Numbered from the stretch's first letter, positions 41,301 through 50,088 are shown. The stretch: 64,000 bases of DNA from Gracilaria vermiculophylla (GCA_019155205.2 JAHNZQ020000308.1:4642803-4706802), one strand, 5' to 3'. Numbers and translations: made by a program. Notes: generated by a model not told the origin, from the letters alone.

Positions 41301-41893
41301 GCCATCTGATACGCTCGACGGCAAAGACAAAGCGAAGTACCTTGTCTACCACAACAGACTCTCAGTTTTCTACGTCTGTTATGAATCTTGCTGATCATCT
41401 TGTTTCTAGGGGGCCAATGCCACTGTCTGCCTCAGAAGAGAAAGTTGATTCATTAGCGTCCATTGTATTGAGCATTATGTGTGGCCTAGAAGCAGATTCA
41501 ACATTGCGGATAAATATGTGGACTCGATGCGTCGAAGAATGCGGCGGGGCTGCACTATTTGAGCACGCGGTGTTTCTTGGCCAAAGTAACCTGGAAACTA
41601 TGGCCTCGAGCACGTCTTTGGAGAAAGAAGACATAATAGTCAGATACATATTTGCATTCACATCCGGCTTCCTAGATCTCAACCGTTCCCCTGAGATCAT
41701 GAGGACGATTGTTCTAAGCAGACTTTCAGGATACTGCGCCTCACCAGGCAGCATGGTCACATTAGAGAACCTCTTCCAGTCACTTTCATCGGTTTCTGAA
41801 AGAATGACCCTCGAGAAGATTTGCCAGCTCCTCACCTTGGGAGGGGGGCAAAGATTTAGGTCACTTGCGAGTTGGGCTCAGGGTAAAATGTAA
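38366..41893 (+). CDS. RPAP1: RNA polymerase II-associated protein 1 (RPAP1 / MINIYO)
   Basis: 1175-aa RPAP1-family protein, needed for assembly and nuclear import of RNA polymerase II and, in plants (IYO), for switching to cell differentiation. The N-terminal domain has the SRPSVFARRSKQ motif, followed by MSPQQILQAQREIFATLNPDSISFL, a family signature. The RPAP1 C-terminal domain begins around 310 with RFDLTGNILT and THKGLHHHG...AGYTLADLLILTRSTILSQR. The remaining ~800 residues are helical repeats (ARM/HEAT-like). The start is the first ATG in frame (38366). It is uninterrupted. Its stop lies only 33 bp from the stop of convergent nicastrin. Confidence 0.93.
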   Translation: MPAPSVNHLRARAAALQSHHDLLRDQLQFFRENNAVEYPPDADESLLEEQYLAAASRHADAHADAHTDSSVLLPSIAERTVQRRARRRGRNVRPAEPPSAPAFPQSFHVDVSRPSVFARRSKQQHPVQSVSCPTSTQVPPHVASEVPPLEETLSQTHFESASSNVSPLQQASSMLASMSPQQILQAQREIFATLNPDSISFLKQRSFQTANQHAKQAHQAPSESARSAGTDQHPPLFSVSEGTNLGVAETKQQHEQLERAKRLWMTDATESIPTQEHVDHILQKAVQDMGPIAKERFDLTGNILTAQEVQVLPTHKGLHHHGTFPESAGYTLADLLILTRSTILSQRVMALKVLTSLIINHGPRVTEPMLKSDGIKLAFSPLPATDTFHSALTNQVAYLEAVECLLQKSCVLDQRELIRDMYFASAFYSPPFVRENDCSLLSVLSELHVITTLIEIAKARCTAVSTVEISKRALNAVRMIVNNSPSLPESYVLEQHSSKPSRVLDMLMQQAVGTDRLAPSTTMLACDIIANIFVKATWVDKDKDHGLQRLSLLEDFLLETAAHLNWAMRDTPFQLNPIMQEAAKGVLRLFRAYLSQNLGVQAISAFLPAICRLAHEVDDNLAVEAYLALEAYVHCLALKAVEASDKEHETRASEKGTRPTQHADEHGMLSFAKDQLAGLTPQVVAAAKLVSERGNRHSTSRRAAAGHFVATALAVLPIPFDDSYYNQLKCNASEANHKIVIYGFDRVRCFESQTLASLSHAIARILNGKLLEKAFVRRETDQLIKASYWEKDTLAKKPSQEGGWRLMANACAEWMGLLSRLECSISVAQRAATLLFCICDVQVILDLISRCVLRKEILLIMGGDIAPSEAEGIARKFIPQAWKILNNKTGSQLPEQVSGDPMHDPVLVSMDTLVNVWMKEDGGTPQGIKLCQSLFKSQLLNIRLFFETLVEVPLTQQADHSALFDLMFLVGKTCVETDGHLIRSTAKTKRSTLSTTTDSQFSTSVMNLADHLVSRGPMPLSASEEKVDSLASIVLSIMCGLEADSTLRINMWTRCVEECGGAALFEHAVFLGQSNLETMASSTSLEKEDIIVRYIFAFTSGFLDLNRSPEIMRTIVLSRLSGYCASPGSMVTLENLFQSLSSVSERMTLEKICQLLTLGGGQRFRSLASWAQGKM

Positions 41894-41926
41894 TCATCGC
41901 GTGAAAACCGATGAAAACGTTGTGTT

Positions 41927-44308
41927 CTAGACAAATGGTACAAGGGAATCTCCCATGTTTGAAATACTTGATTCATCTTCTGCATCTAAGACTTTGTCCT
42001 CAAATAAGGCGTAGTCGAGCCAGATGCCAAAACCAAAGCTCAAAACAAGAACACATAATCCGACACCAAATATAACAGCCTCGTAAGCGAGACTATCTTG
42101 GACTTGCTCACAAAATCCAGTATCAGGATCCCAAAAGCTTTCCGTCCAGTCACCCTGCCGTGGGAGATTTCCATCAAAACTTTCTCTCTCGTACTTGCTT
42201 TCGAGCTCAAAACCTCCCTTCTTGTCAATCATATTGATTCCGCCTCCGAAGGCTCTATGTGTGTGAGTATCTGAGACAACGCACCGCCCGCGAGTGCATT
42301 GCGCATCAAAGAGTTCAGATTGGCTCTTCGGAGATGCTTTTTCATTAATGTCCCGATTGTATACGGCACAATCATTTTCACTTTCACAAGTCACTGTGCT
42401 TTCATTAAATCTATCGTGGTGAGCGAAAAATGCTCGAATCAGCGCCAACTTGGCAGCACCGCTGGGTTTGTGATCCTTAAGCACGCTGATCGGAAAGAAA
42501 GGACCAGGATAGTTTCCAGGCTGAACCGTCGCGTTTTCAGACTCCTTCCCCAGGTAGTCCTGCGCCATAGAGCAGTCGGTCCAATTCCCTGTCATGCACG
42601 TAATGACGTTGTCAACAATGGTCGTGTTGACTTCCCACCGTCCCTCTACTCCAAACGCAATGCCAATCACAGCTGATGCGATGGCATGTGCAGCCCTGTA
42701 CATTGGTATTCGCTGGCCATCGTGACTTATTCGAAGTTCGGTGTCCAACGATGAATGATAGATTTCCGTGCTAAAATTGACAGCATAATTGCTGATACTC
42801 ACAACATCCATGTCCTTGCTTCCATTGAAGAACTTGAAACTTTGGGTAGCATCAATTGGAGTCAGTGGTACGTTGGACTCATAATCAAATCCGCCGCGCT
42901 CGAGGTTAAGGTCAAATTGACCAAAAGACTTCTTGAACTCATCTCCGAGCGTATTACTTGTCCCGTCCTCATGATGAATGAAGAACTGTGGATCCGAGGG
43001 GCCATCCATAGTTGTGGCAGGCGTTATCAATTGACCGAGATTGAGAACTTGAATATCAGCGTCTTTAAAATCCTTGAACTTGAGATTGTCAATGGAAGGC
43101 TCGGTGCATCCTCTTTCACCTTTGGCAAAATCGGCTTCATTCGTACACTCAAACTCTAGCATATCTCGCAAAAACCTTGAGGAGCCCGCGTACCCCCATG
43201 ATTGTGCATTTAGCGCAAAGTAGACCGGTTGGCGTTCAAAATCGCCCTCATCGTGTTGTTCACGCCAGTAAATAGCCACCCGATCTGCAACAGCCATCAA
43301 TACAGCCAATGAGGCTATTTCGGCTCCGGCACCCATTCCAAACTCCGGGAAAAACGCAAAAGAGTCCATTGGAGCTGTGATAAACAAATACTTGCGCTGC
43401 GCTGCAGGAACTCTGGAGTTGACTCGACCCAGTGCAGACCACAAAGAATGTCCACCGATGGGGAGACAAGTCTTATCTCGCAGACATTGCTCTGAGGTTA
43501 CTGCAGAGCCCGCGTTCTGGCCACTGACAGTGTTGTCGATTGATATTGTTGTGGTAGGGGTTGGGGTCATTGTGGTTGCGCACGCCCACATTCTACCAGT
43601 GGATTGAAGTTTAAACTGCGGGGAAAAGGCGCCTCTCTCATTTCCATCGGGAACGAAGTTGGGGTCACCAAATCGCGCAGCTGAACGGAGAATTTGGTCG
43701 GACAGCGAAGCATTGATATAAAAAATGTTGAAAGGAATGAACTGCTGAAAGGTGCAATCGCCCGGGTTGTTGCGACGTGGAATGTTGCCGTCGCAACGGT
43801 TGTCCGAGCCGACGCCATCCGGGTAGAAGTTGTACAGGCGGTTGGGTTCAGTTTCATCAAGCGAATAGTTGAAGAGTAGATCTATTGTTTGGTTGGCGGC
43901 GCCATTGTCAACGAATTCGTTCGGGCGTTTAGGAGGCCCCCCGTACACAATGAGAGCGTCAATGTTGGTCCAGAAACTAATGCTTGACCTGACTTTCTTC
44001 GAAAAGAAGACGCGCTCGGGAATGAGAATTATGGCTCGGCCTCCCTGCAGCCTGACCTGGGTGAGCTCTGACTCGGTTCGCACCTCGCGCAGCGGAGCCT
44101 CGCGCACGTCTGTGTCGCACTGACCGCAGCCGCGCGAAGAAACGTTATTGCTCTGCATGATGCACATGGGCAGGCTTGTGTAGCACTTGCGACGGAAGCG
44201 CCCGAGCTTTGGGAGCGAGAGTGCGGTGGCGATGGGGAAGGCGGCGAGGAGGAGCGCGAGATACAAGGCAATGGCGGAAGACGCCAACAGGCGCAGGGTA
44301 GGCTGCAT
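41927..44308 (-). CDS. NCSTN: Nicastrin, gamma-secretase subunit
   Basis: Type I membrane glycoprotein that admits substrates to the gamma-secretase intramembrane protease with presenilin, APH-1 and PEN-2. 793 aa (animal protein about 709). A signal peptide spans about 1-30 (LLASSAIALYLALLLAAFPIA). The lumenal domain has conserved family blocks: CYTSLPMC, a peptidase-M28-like core with ITAPMDSFAFFPEFGMGAGAEIASLAVLM, VYFALNAQSWGYAGSSRFL, and many N-glycosylation sequons. A single membrane helix (about 744-769, AVIFGVGLCVLVLSFGFGIW) precedes a short cytosolic tail. The frame is open 151 codons further upstream through a 17-bp minisatellite; the signal peptide fixes the ATG at 44308. It is uninterrupted and divergent from the HAD gene. 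Confidence 0.9.
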   Translation of the reverse strand: MQPTLRLLASSAIALYLALLLAAFPIATALSLPKLGRFRRKCYTSLPMCIMQSNNVSSRGCGQCDTDVREAPLREVRTESELTQVRLQGGRAIILIPERVFFSKKVRSSISFWTNIDALIVYGGPPKRPNEFVDNGAANQTIDLLFNYSLDETEPNRLYNFYPDGVGSDNRCDGNIPRRNNPGDCTFQQFIPFNIFYINASLSDQILRSAARFGDPNFVPDGNERGAFSPQFKLQSTGRMWACATTMTPTPTTTISIDNTVSGQNAGSAVTSEQCLRDKTCLPIGGHSLWSALGRVNSRVPAAQRKYLFITAPMDSFAFFPEFGMGAGAEIASLAVLMAVADRVAIYWREQHDEGDFERQPVYFALNAQSWGYAGSSRFLRDMLEFECTNEADFAKGERGCTEPSIDNLKFKDFKDADIQVLNLGQLITPATTMDGPSDPQFFIHHEDGTSNTLGDEFKKSFGQFDLNLERGGFDYESNVPLTPIDATQSFKFFNGSKDMDVVSISNYAVNFSTEIYHSSLDTELRISHDGQRIPMYRAAHAIASAVIGIAFGVEGRWEVNTTIVDNVITCMTGNWTDCSMAQDYLGKESENATVQPGNYPGPFFPISVLKDHKPSGAAKLALIRAFFAHHDRFNESTVTCESENDCAVYNRDINEKASPKSQSELFDAQCTRGRCVVSDTHTHRAFGGGINMIDKKGGFELESKYERESFDGNLPRQGDWTESFWDPDTGFCEQVQDSLAYEAVIFGVGLCVLVLSFGFGIWLDYALFEDKVLDAEDESSISNMGDSLVPFV

Positions 44309-44884
44309 GTCGCGTTTGTCGTGTGAGACAATGGCAGCGAAATGTGAAACACAACGAAAGCGCCAATTCAATGCATCGCGGCGGGGGCGTCGGAGCGCAA
44401 GCGGAAATGAGCAGTAAGCAGCGGCGATGAAGCGCAACCGGAGGCGGAGCGCAACCGGAGGCGAAGCGCAAACGGCGCCGAGGCGCAGGCGGTGGCGAGG
44501 CGCAAGTGGCGGCGAAGCGCAAGCGGGGGCGAAGCGCAAATGGCGGCGAGGCGCAAGTGGCGGCGAAGCGCAAGCGGGGGCGAAGAGCAAATGGCGGCGA
44601 GGCGCAAGCGGGGGCGAAGCGCAAGCGGGGGCGAGGCGGAAGCGAGGGCGATGCGCCAGATGCCTTCTCCGCGGCTCGACTTGTTTGGGAGCGGAGTGCC
44701 GGCGCGCGCTGGTGTCGGCAAACCGCCACGCGGACGGCTGCTCGTGCCGGCTGCGCCCCATGGCGCGAGCTTCTGACAGCGCGCCCGACCATTACAGCGC
44801 AGCGGCGCCCTCCACTGTTTGTCGAGCCTGCGCCTCAGCGACGAAGCGCACCGCGCCCGCGCTCGCATCCGCGCCCCGCCCCCC
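44309..44884. promoter_or_regulatory. Divergent promoter, nicastrin / HAD, carrying a minisatellite
   Basis: 576 bp between two starts, GC-rich. It is dominated by a 17-bp tandem array at 44432-44652. Long open frames across it on both strands arise because the repeat lacks stop codons in all six frames. Confidence 0.6.
44432..44652. repeat. 17-bp minisatellite, 13 copies
   Basis: Thirteen head-to-tail copies of a 17-nt unit close to GCGCAAGCGGGGGCGAA, with variants at about five positions. The unit length is not a multiple of three, so three copies make a 17-residue peptide repeat in each frame. Confidence 0.9.
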
Positions 44885-46045
44885 ATGGTACAGCCACATG
44901 CGACGTTTGTCGCGCAGCTGCCGCTGCCACGCGCGCGCGCGTGCGTCCTTTCGCGCCTCACCCCGCGTCGCCCGCGCCGCGCCGCGCCGCCGTCGCTTGT
45001 GCGCGCGTGCGCGCCGCGCGCTGTGTTTTCGCCGCCCGACGGCGAGCCCGACGCGCCTGGCGGCGACGCCGACGACCGCGAGCGCATCGACCGCTCGGAC
45101 TCACTGCCCGCGCCCCCGCCCCCGCCCCCGCCCCCGCCGTTGCAGCGCTCGCTGTCCAACCTGGACCGCCTTCTGGAAGGCACGGAGCCGCGCTACACCA
45201 CCTGGCAGCAGGACCGCGCCAGCACCTCCCTTTCGACCTTCAGCTACGACAACCCGCTGCTCGGTGCCGACGAGCTCAACGAGTCGCTGAGACCGTCCCA
45301 TCTGCAGCGCCACCGACATGTGCTCGCCCCGGACGAGCAATTTGCCGCCGTCTTTATGTGGGATACCGTCGTGTTAAATGCACGCGAGCTCGAGATGCAG
45401 GCGTGGTCTGTCGTCGCTGCGGAGAACACTCTGCCGCCGCCAGACATGCAAGACATCGTGCGTGCAGAGGACATGGCGCCCGAGGCCGCCGTGCAGCGAG
45501 TTTTCTACTGGATTGCAGAGTGGGGCGACGTAAAGCGCTACGTTTTTCGCAAGGCCGAGGTGTACCAAAGTCTTTACGCTTCTTATGAGTTTCATATCCG
45601 AAACGGCCTCTTTGACTGGCTGCGCAGTCTTGACCAGTATGGAGTCAAGAGCATTTTGTGCTCTCCACATCCCAGACGCTTTGTCATGGACGTGCTTCAG
45701 CGAGTCGGCCTCGCGTCCTTCTTCACTTCGGCAGATATCGTTACGGCGGAAGATGAGTGTGACTCGCTCGAACAACTCTTCTTACTGGCAGCCGTCAAGG
45801 CGCAGCGACCGCCTGGTAAGTGCGTCGTCTTCACAGATAGGCCGTCCGGTGTCACAGCTGCCCACGACGTAAGCGCAAAAGTCGTTGCGCTTTTGGGAGT
45901 CCATCCCGCTTACGAGGTCAAGTCTGCCGACCAAACTGTTGCCGACTATCAAGATCTCGTTGTATATAACATTCGCCGCCTGTTTTCACAGCAGGGAGCT
46001 GAGTTTATGGATCCCCGTACCGAGCTTGAGGTTGACCGCACGTAA
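44885..46045 (+). CDS. Plastid HAD-superfamily protein (PYRP2/CbbY-like), probably non-classical
   Basis: 386 aa from the first ATG (44885); a TTG at 44819 is not used. The N-terminal ~60 residues are rich in Arg, Ala and Pro with few acids and look like a plastid transit peptide. A Pro run (about 77-85) follows. The HAD fold covers about 155-370: FAAVFMWDTVVLNARELEMQAW, IVRAEDMAPEAAVQRVFYW, ILCSPHPRRFVMDVLQRVGL, CVVFTDRPSGVTAAHDVSAKVVALLGVHPAYE. It matches plant chloroplast CbbY-like proteins such as At4g11570 (PyrP2), an aminouracil-phosphate phosphatase in riboflavin synthesis. The first Asp of DxD is Met here, and the family Lys motif (KPDP) is missing. A role in flavin synthesis is an analogy only. 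Confidence 0.8.
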   Translation: MVQPHATFVAQLPLPRARACVLSRLTPRRPRRAAPPSLVRACAPRAVFSPPDGEPDAPGGDADDRERIDRSDSLPAPPPPPPPPPLQRSLSNLDRLLEGTEPRYTTWQQDRASTSLSTFSYDNPLLGADELNESLRPSHLQRHRHVLAPDEQFAAVFMWDTVVLNARELEMQAWSVVAAENTLPPPDMQDIVRAEDMAPEAAVQRVFYWIAEWGDVKRYVFRKAEVYQSLYASYEFHIRNGLFDWLRSLDQYGVKSILCSPHPRRFVMDVLQRVGLASFFTSADIVTAEDECDSLEQLFLLAAVKAQRPPGKCVVFTDRPSGVTAAHDVSAKVVALLGVHPAYEVKSADQTVADYQDLVVYNIRRLFSQQGAEFMDPRTELEVDRT

Positions 46046-46167
46046 TTCTCGTCCCTGTACTTGGCGTGTACATACAACCCGCTTAAGTTCTATCGCAGCC
46101 ATCTGTTTCACAGATTGCGTTTTGTTTTTGTTTTTGTTGCTAGCTCATCCTACGCGTTCTTCTTCCC

Positions 46168-47040
46168 TCAGTCACCCTCTAGGACATAGTTCTCCGGATT
46201 TCTGTAAAGCTTTCTCAACAACTCAACGTTTAGCCAATGCTCCGGTCTCACCGCTGTATATCTACCCAACACGACACCACCTAATCTCAAGTCTCCGATG
46301 CAATCCACTGCAAGATGACGACAGATCTCGTCCGAGTACCGCAGCCCATCTGAGTTGAGCACTTTCCCTCCTTCTTCGTACAAGAGAGAGTTGTCCATTC
46401 CACCTCCCAGGATCAGTCCTTTCTTGCGCCATCGCTCCAGCTCAGTCCTGGACCAGAAAGTTCGAGCCCGAGCCACGTGCCTTCGGAACGCTCCCTCGGA
46501 GAGCGTGAAAGCCACTCTCTGCGTACCGAGGTTTGAACGCGACATGCCATGGACAAACGTCACTACCTCCACGTCTAACGATCTTACTCCAGGAAGTGGC
46601 CAGAGCGAGGCGTGTGCCTTCCCGTCTCTTGAGTCAACGCGTACCGCTCGCCGTACAATTGTTAGGCGCTTTGCCGCATTCAAGGGTACGACCTGTCCTT
46701 TCAGTGCGAGTGTGAACGCCCATGCCGAGCCGTCCATGATTGGCAGTTCTGCGCACGACGTATGAGCTTGTACGTTGTCCACTCCAGCTGCAGATAAGGC
46801 TGCAAGCAGATGTTCTACGCTTGAGACGGTTGTTGCAGATGAGGACGGCGCGCGCAACGTTGTGCACAATGTAGCATCTGCTACGTTTTCAAAGGTGGCG
46901 GGGATGCAGTCATTGCGGTGATGAAAGGTGATCCCGGCGTTTGCTGGAGCTGGGCGCAAGGTTAAAACCGAAGGTGCGCCTGTATGAAGCGCAGTGCTTA
47001 CGAAGCGCATCGCTCGTTTTATTGTTGTCTGTCGCGCCAT
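46168..47040 (-). CDS. LPXC: UDP-3-O-acyl-N-acetylglucosamine deacetylase (LpxC)
   Basis: Zinc amidase of the second, committed step of lipid A synthesis: it removes acetate from UDP-3-O-acyl-GlcNAc. 290 aa, close to bacterial length (about 305). Catalytic residues are intact: E76 and H77 in SSVEHLLAAL, then H242 and D246 in ICRHLAVDCIGDL, the zinc site, and H268 in RPEHWLNVELL. Other family blocks are LPIMDGSAWAF, RARTFWSR, GGGMDNSLLYEE and NSDGLRYSDE. Plants also carry this pathway, in mitochondria. This protein starts almost at the family N-terminus (TTIKRAMRFV), with no clear targeting extension. It is head-to-head with the CRTISO-like gene (265 bp) and converges on the HAD gene (122 bp). 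Confidence 0.95.
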   Translation of the reverse strand: MARQTTIKRAMRFVSTALHTGAPSVLTLRPAPANAGITFHHRNDCIPATFENVADATLCTTLRAPSSSATTVSSVEHLLAALSAAGVDNVQAHTSCAELPIMDGSAWAFTLALKGQVVPLNAAKRLTIVRRAVRVDSRDGKAHASLWPLPGVRSLDVEVVTFVHGMSRSNLGTQRVAFTLSEGAFRRHVARARTFWSRTELERWRKKGLILGGGMDNSLLYEEGGKVLNSDGLRYSDEICRHLAVDCIGDLRLGGVVLGRYTAVRPEHWLNVELLRKLYRNPENYVLEGD

Positions 47041-47305
47041 GGCAAGAGACTTGCCTTTGCTCGGGATTGCAATGAACGACGTACGTTAATCTATGCTGCT
47101 TGCAATGCTGCGCTCGGCGGGATTCCTGGAACGGTTGGTCATAATTTCGCGGCGAATCGATTATCACCCTGGCAGTAGTCCGCGGCCTTGCGGGTGGAGG
47201 TTAGGTTATCTCATTCTCACAATTCCTGCGCCAACCCATCGAATATTTTGCCCTGCTGCCAGCACACTCAACTAAAGGTACTATATCACGCTGCAGCCCA
47301 ACGCC
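47041..47305. promoter_or_regulatory. Short divergent promoter, LpxC / CRTISO-like
   Basis: 265 bp separate the two start codons, so regulatory sites for a lipid A enzyme and a carotenoid enzyme are likely to be shared. Confidence 0.6.
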
Positions 47306-49090
47306 ATGGAATCAGAGGCACCAAGGGTACCGCTACCTCCCGCGTTTTGCTCGTTCACCGCAGCCGCAGTTATTAACAAACGAATATCATCAGGCAGACA
47401 GTCAGAGGGGTTTTATAGACAACCACATGGGACGAAAGTCAGCCGTGCTAAGATTCTAATCCGCAGCTCCTCTGCCGACGAAAGTTACGATGTCATTACA
47501 ATCGGCTCAGGACTGGGTGGTCTTTGCGCCTCGGCGTTACTTTCCACGTACAATCTACGTACACTTACACTTGAATCTCACACAGAGCCCGGTGGAGCAG
47601 CTCATTCTTTTTCAAGAAGAACACCTTACGGTACAATAACATTCGAGTCAGGACCACATCTGTTCTCGGGTCTTCAGTTTCCATCTGACAACCCCATGTA
47701 CCACGTTTTGCGCGCAGTCGATGCAAAACTTGATGTCATCAGCTACGATGCGTGGGGAGTTTTTCTTCCAAATTCTTACGTTCGAACGACACTTCGAGCT
47801 GGAGAGCCGCTTTTTGAAGAACTGCTCGATGTAGCCGGAGGTCCAGCGGCGAAAGCCGAAATGAGCAATCTCACTAAGGTTTTGCGTCCGATGGGGGAGG
47901 CTGCAACTATTTTGCCACCGGCAGCATTGAGGGCTTCAGATATTGTTGGCTCCCTTAGAATCGCAGCTAGATATGCATTTTCTTTTCGTTCCATGTCACA
48001 TATCTCACGAATACCTCAACTCTCAAAACCGTTTTCAACAATTCTCGACAGCCATGTATCTGACAAGTTCGCTCGCGATTTTCTGAACCTTTTATGTTTC
48101 TTGCTCGCCGGAGCAACGGCAGACCGGGTTCCAGTTGCTGAAGTAGCTTTCATGTTTCGTGAATGGCTCGGTGATGATGCTGTTTTCGGTGCCCCAGTTC
48201 TACAGAGACCACTAGGAGGTGCTTCTGCCATCGCAAAAGCATTGATTGAAGCCATAGAGAAGCGAGATGGCACAGTGCAAACAGGAGCTCACGTCAATCG
48301 CGTTATAATCGAAGACGGTCGTGCAGTTGGGGTACAACTAAAAACCGGACGCACCATCCGGGCTAAAAAAGCTGTCATTTCGAATGTCTCCGCTCTTGAT
48401 GTCAGCAAGTTGCTGCCGGATTGGAACACCGTTGAATACTATCAAGCTGAAGTTAGCAGGCGTGAAATGTGTCCATCCTTCATGCACCTCCACATTGCCC
48501 TCGAATTAACTGAAGATATTCGTTCTCGTTTGCCTCAGGGCAATCTGGAGCCAAATTATGTCAGCGTAGAAGACTGGGATCTTGGTTTGGCACATCCTGA
48601 TAATGTGGTTTTGATAAGTGTGCCGTCCGTTCTGGATAAAAATGTATGTCCAGGTGGTCACGCAGTTATTCATGCGTATACACCAGCCACAGAACCATAT
48701 GAGATGTGGAGGGATTTGGAACCCGGTACATCTGAGTACGAAAAGTACAAGGAAGAACGATCTCAGGTTTTGTGGAAAGCCGTTAACCGCATCTTTGGAA
48801 TCGATATTCGTCCAAAAGCGTACATAAAGCTTGTGGGTACGCCTAAAACGCACGCTCGCTTTCTTCGTCGACGTAATGGCTCGTATGGTCCGAAAGTTGA
48901 TGCAAACATGGGAAGTTTGGGTTTTCCATTTCCAGGCAGTGGTGATTTCCCGAAAGACTTTTACTGCGTTGGTGATGGTGTGTTTCCAGGAGTGGGCGTT
49001 CCTGCTGTAGCTGCAAGCGCATGGATTGTGGCGAACGGAATAGTTAATGTTCGAGATCAGTCAAAACTCTTGAGAAAAGTAGGATTATGA
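47306..49090 (+). CDS. Carotenoid isomerase-like FAD oxidoreductase (CRTISO family)
   Basis: 594 aa. Residues 1-55 are Ser/Arg-rich, hydroxylated and acid-poor, fitting a plastid transit peptide. The mature protein begins with a Rossmann FAD site DVITIGSGLGGLCASALLS (GxGxxG at 67-72; E90 binds the ribose), then TEPGGAAHSF. Later CRTISO/phytoene-desaturase family blocks are FESGPHLFSGL, RPLGGASAIAKALIEAIEKRDG, and the C-terminal FYCVGDGVFPGVGVPAVAASAW. Family members isomerise poly-cis lycopene to the all-trans form; paralogues of unknown substrate also exist in plants (CRTISO-like), and I cannot separate the two from sequence alone. It is uninterrupted, located in the plastid by inference. 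Confidence 0.88.
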   Translation: MESEAPRVPLPPAFCSFTAAAVINKRISSGRQSEGFYRQPHGTKVSRAKILIRSSSADESYDVITIGSGLGGLCASALLSTYNLRTLTLESHTEPGGAAHSFSRRTPYGTITFESGPHLFSGLQFPSDNPMYHVLRAVDAKLDVISYDAWGVFLPNSYVRTTLRAGEPLFEELLDVAGGPAAKAEMSNLTKVLRPMGEAATILPPAALRASDIVGSLRIAARYAFSFRSMSHISRIPQLSKPFSTILDSHVSDKFARDFLNLLCFLLAGATADRVPVAEVAFMFREWLGDDAVFGAPVLQRPLGGASAIAKALIEAIEKRDGTVQTGAHVNRVIIEDGRAVGVQLKTGRTIRAKKAVISNVSALDVSKLLPDWNTVEYYQAEVSRREMCPSFMHLHIALELTEDIRSRLPQGNLEPNYVSVEDWDLGLAHPDNVVLISVPSVLDKNVCPGGHAVIHAYTPATEPYEMWRDLEPGTSEYEKYKEERSQVLWKAVNRIFGIDIRPKAYIKLVGTPKTHARFLRRRNGSYGPKVDANMGSLGFPFPGSGDFPKDFYCVGDGVFPGVGVPAVAASAWIVANGIVNVRDQSKLLRKVGL

Positions 49091-50088
49091 AGTGTAGAAC
49101 AACACTTGCCTCGCTCTCTCTCTCTCTTCTTCTACTTCATGCAAAGCGGTCTGGTGCCCCTTATTGCAGGAACGGCAGGAGAGCAAAACATATATGACAC
49201 GCAATTCTCTCTTCCTAGCAAGGCCAAAGTTTTGGGACCTATTGACCGACCTTTTCTATCGACGATTTTTCTTTTCTTGTTAGGGCGTTGTATAGCTAGT
49301 CGCATTGCGTCTGCTTCTCATTTTTATTCCTCATCCCCGGAAGTAGACAGAAAAACAGCGTTCTCTTGTTTGTCGACCTAGACTGGCGTACATTTTATCG
49401 CTCGGCCGTGCATGAACATTTAAAATCCTTGATCGCGTTTCTCATAGTTTCGGTGGTAGTGTACTTTGCTTTTCCGAGCATGCCTCTCTTTCATATTTCT
49501 GTCGATAAGGATAATCTATGGCTTCTAAAACAAATGTATCACGAAGTAAATTTATCCTCCACGCTAAATCTGCGTTCTTTGCCGTTCTGCACATCTCGCA
49601 AAACGAATATACTAGTTATCCGCCGGTAATAAACTACCCTGCTGTGTACGAAATACTCATATTGATCTGCCGAAAGTTCGATTTTTCTCCGGCCGAAATA
49701 CCTCGCGCTCTTGTCTGAGACTTCGGGGCTCCCCGATTGTGGCATCAACAGCGCTATGGCGAACGCAAATCCATAGCAGAAATGAAACTGTACCGGCCCC
49801 CGTCTCTGACTGCTGAAGTTTCTTGAAAAGCTTTTCGGAGTGCTCCGATTTCTTTCATTTCTTGACCATGGAATAGTACACAAATATTTCTAGTCAGAGA
49901 AACACCGATCATCTCGGGTGCTCGGGACATTGGAACGGCTGGGGATCAGAAAGAACCAGGGATGACCAATAAACAGACGACACAAAATATACGCAAGACA
50001 AGTTTCACAACAGTCGAAAAACTTTGCATAGTTTACATCATAGCATTGAGTTCTGAACGCCAGAATCTTGTTTCTCTCGGCAATGAGA
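49091..50088. other. Intergenic after CRTISO-like gene
   Basis: About 1 kb, T-rich in places, with a short CT microsatellite near 49,110-49,126. No gene seen. Confidence 0.55.

Noticed and set aside
44432..44652. Tandem array considered as CRISPR
   Set aside because: Units are directly adjacent with no unique spacers, and the host is eukaryotic.
44427..45588. Long frames across the nicastrin/HAD promoter
   Set aside because: Produced by the stop-free 17-bp minisatellite. They conflict with the well-supported HAD frame.
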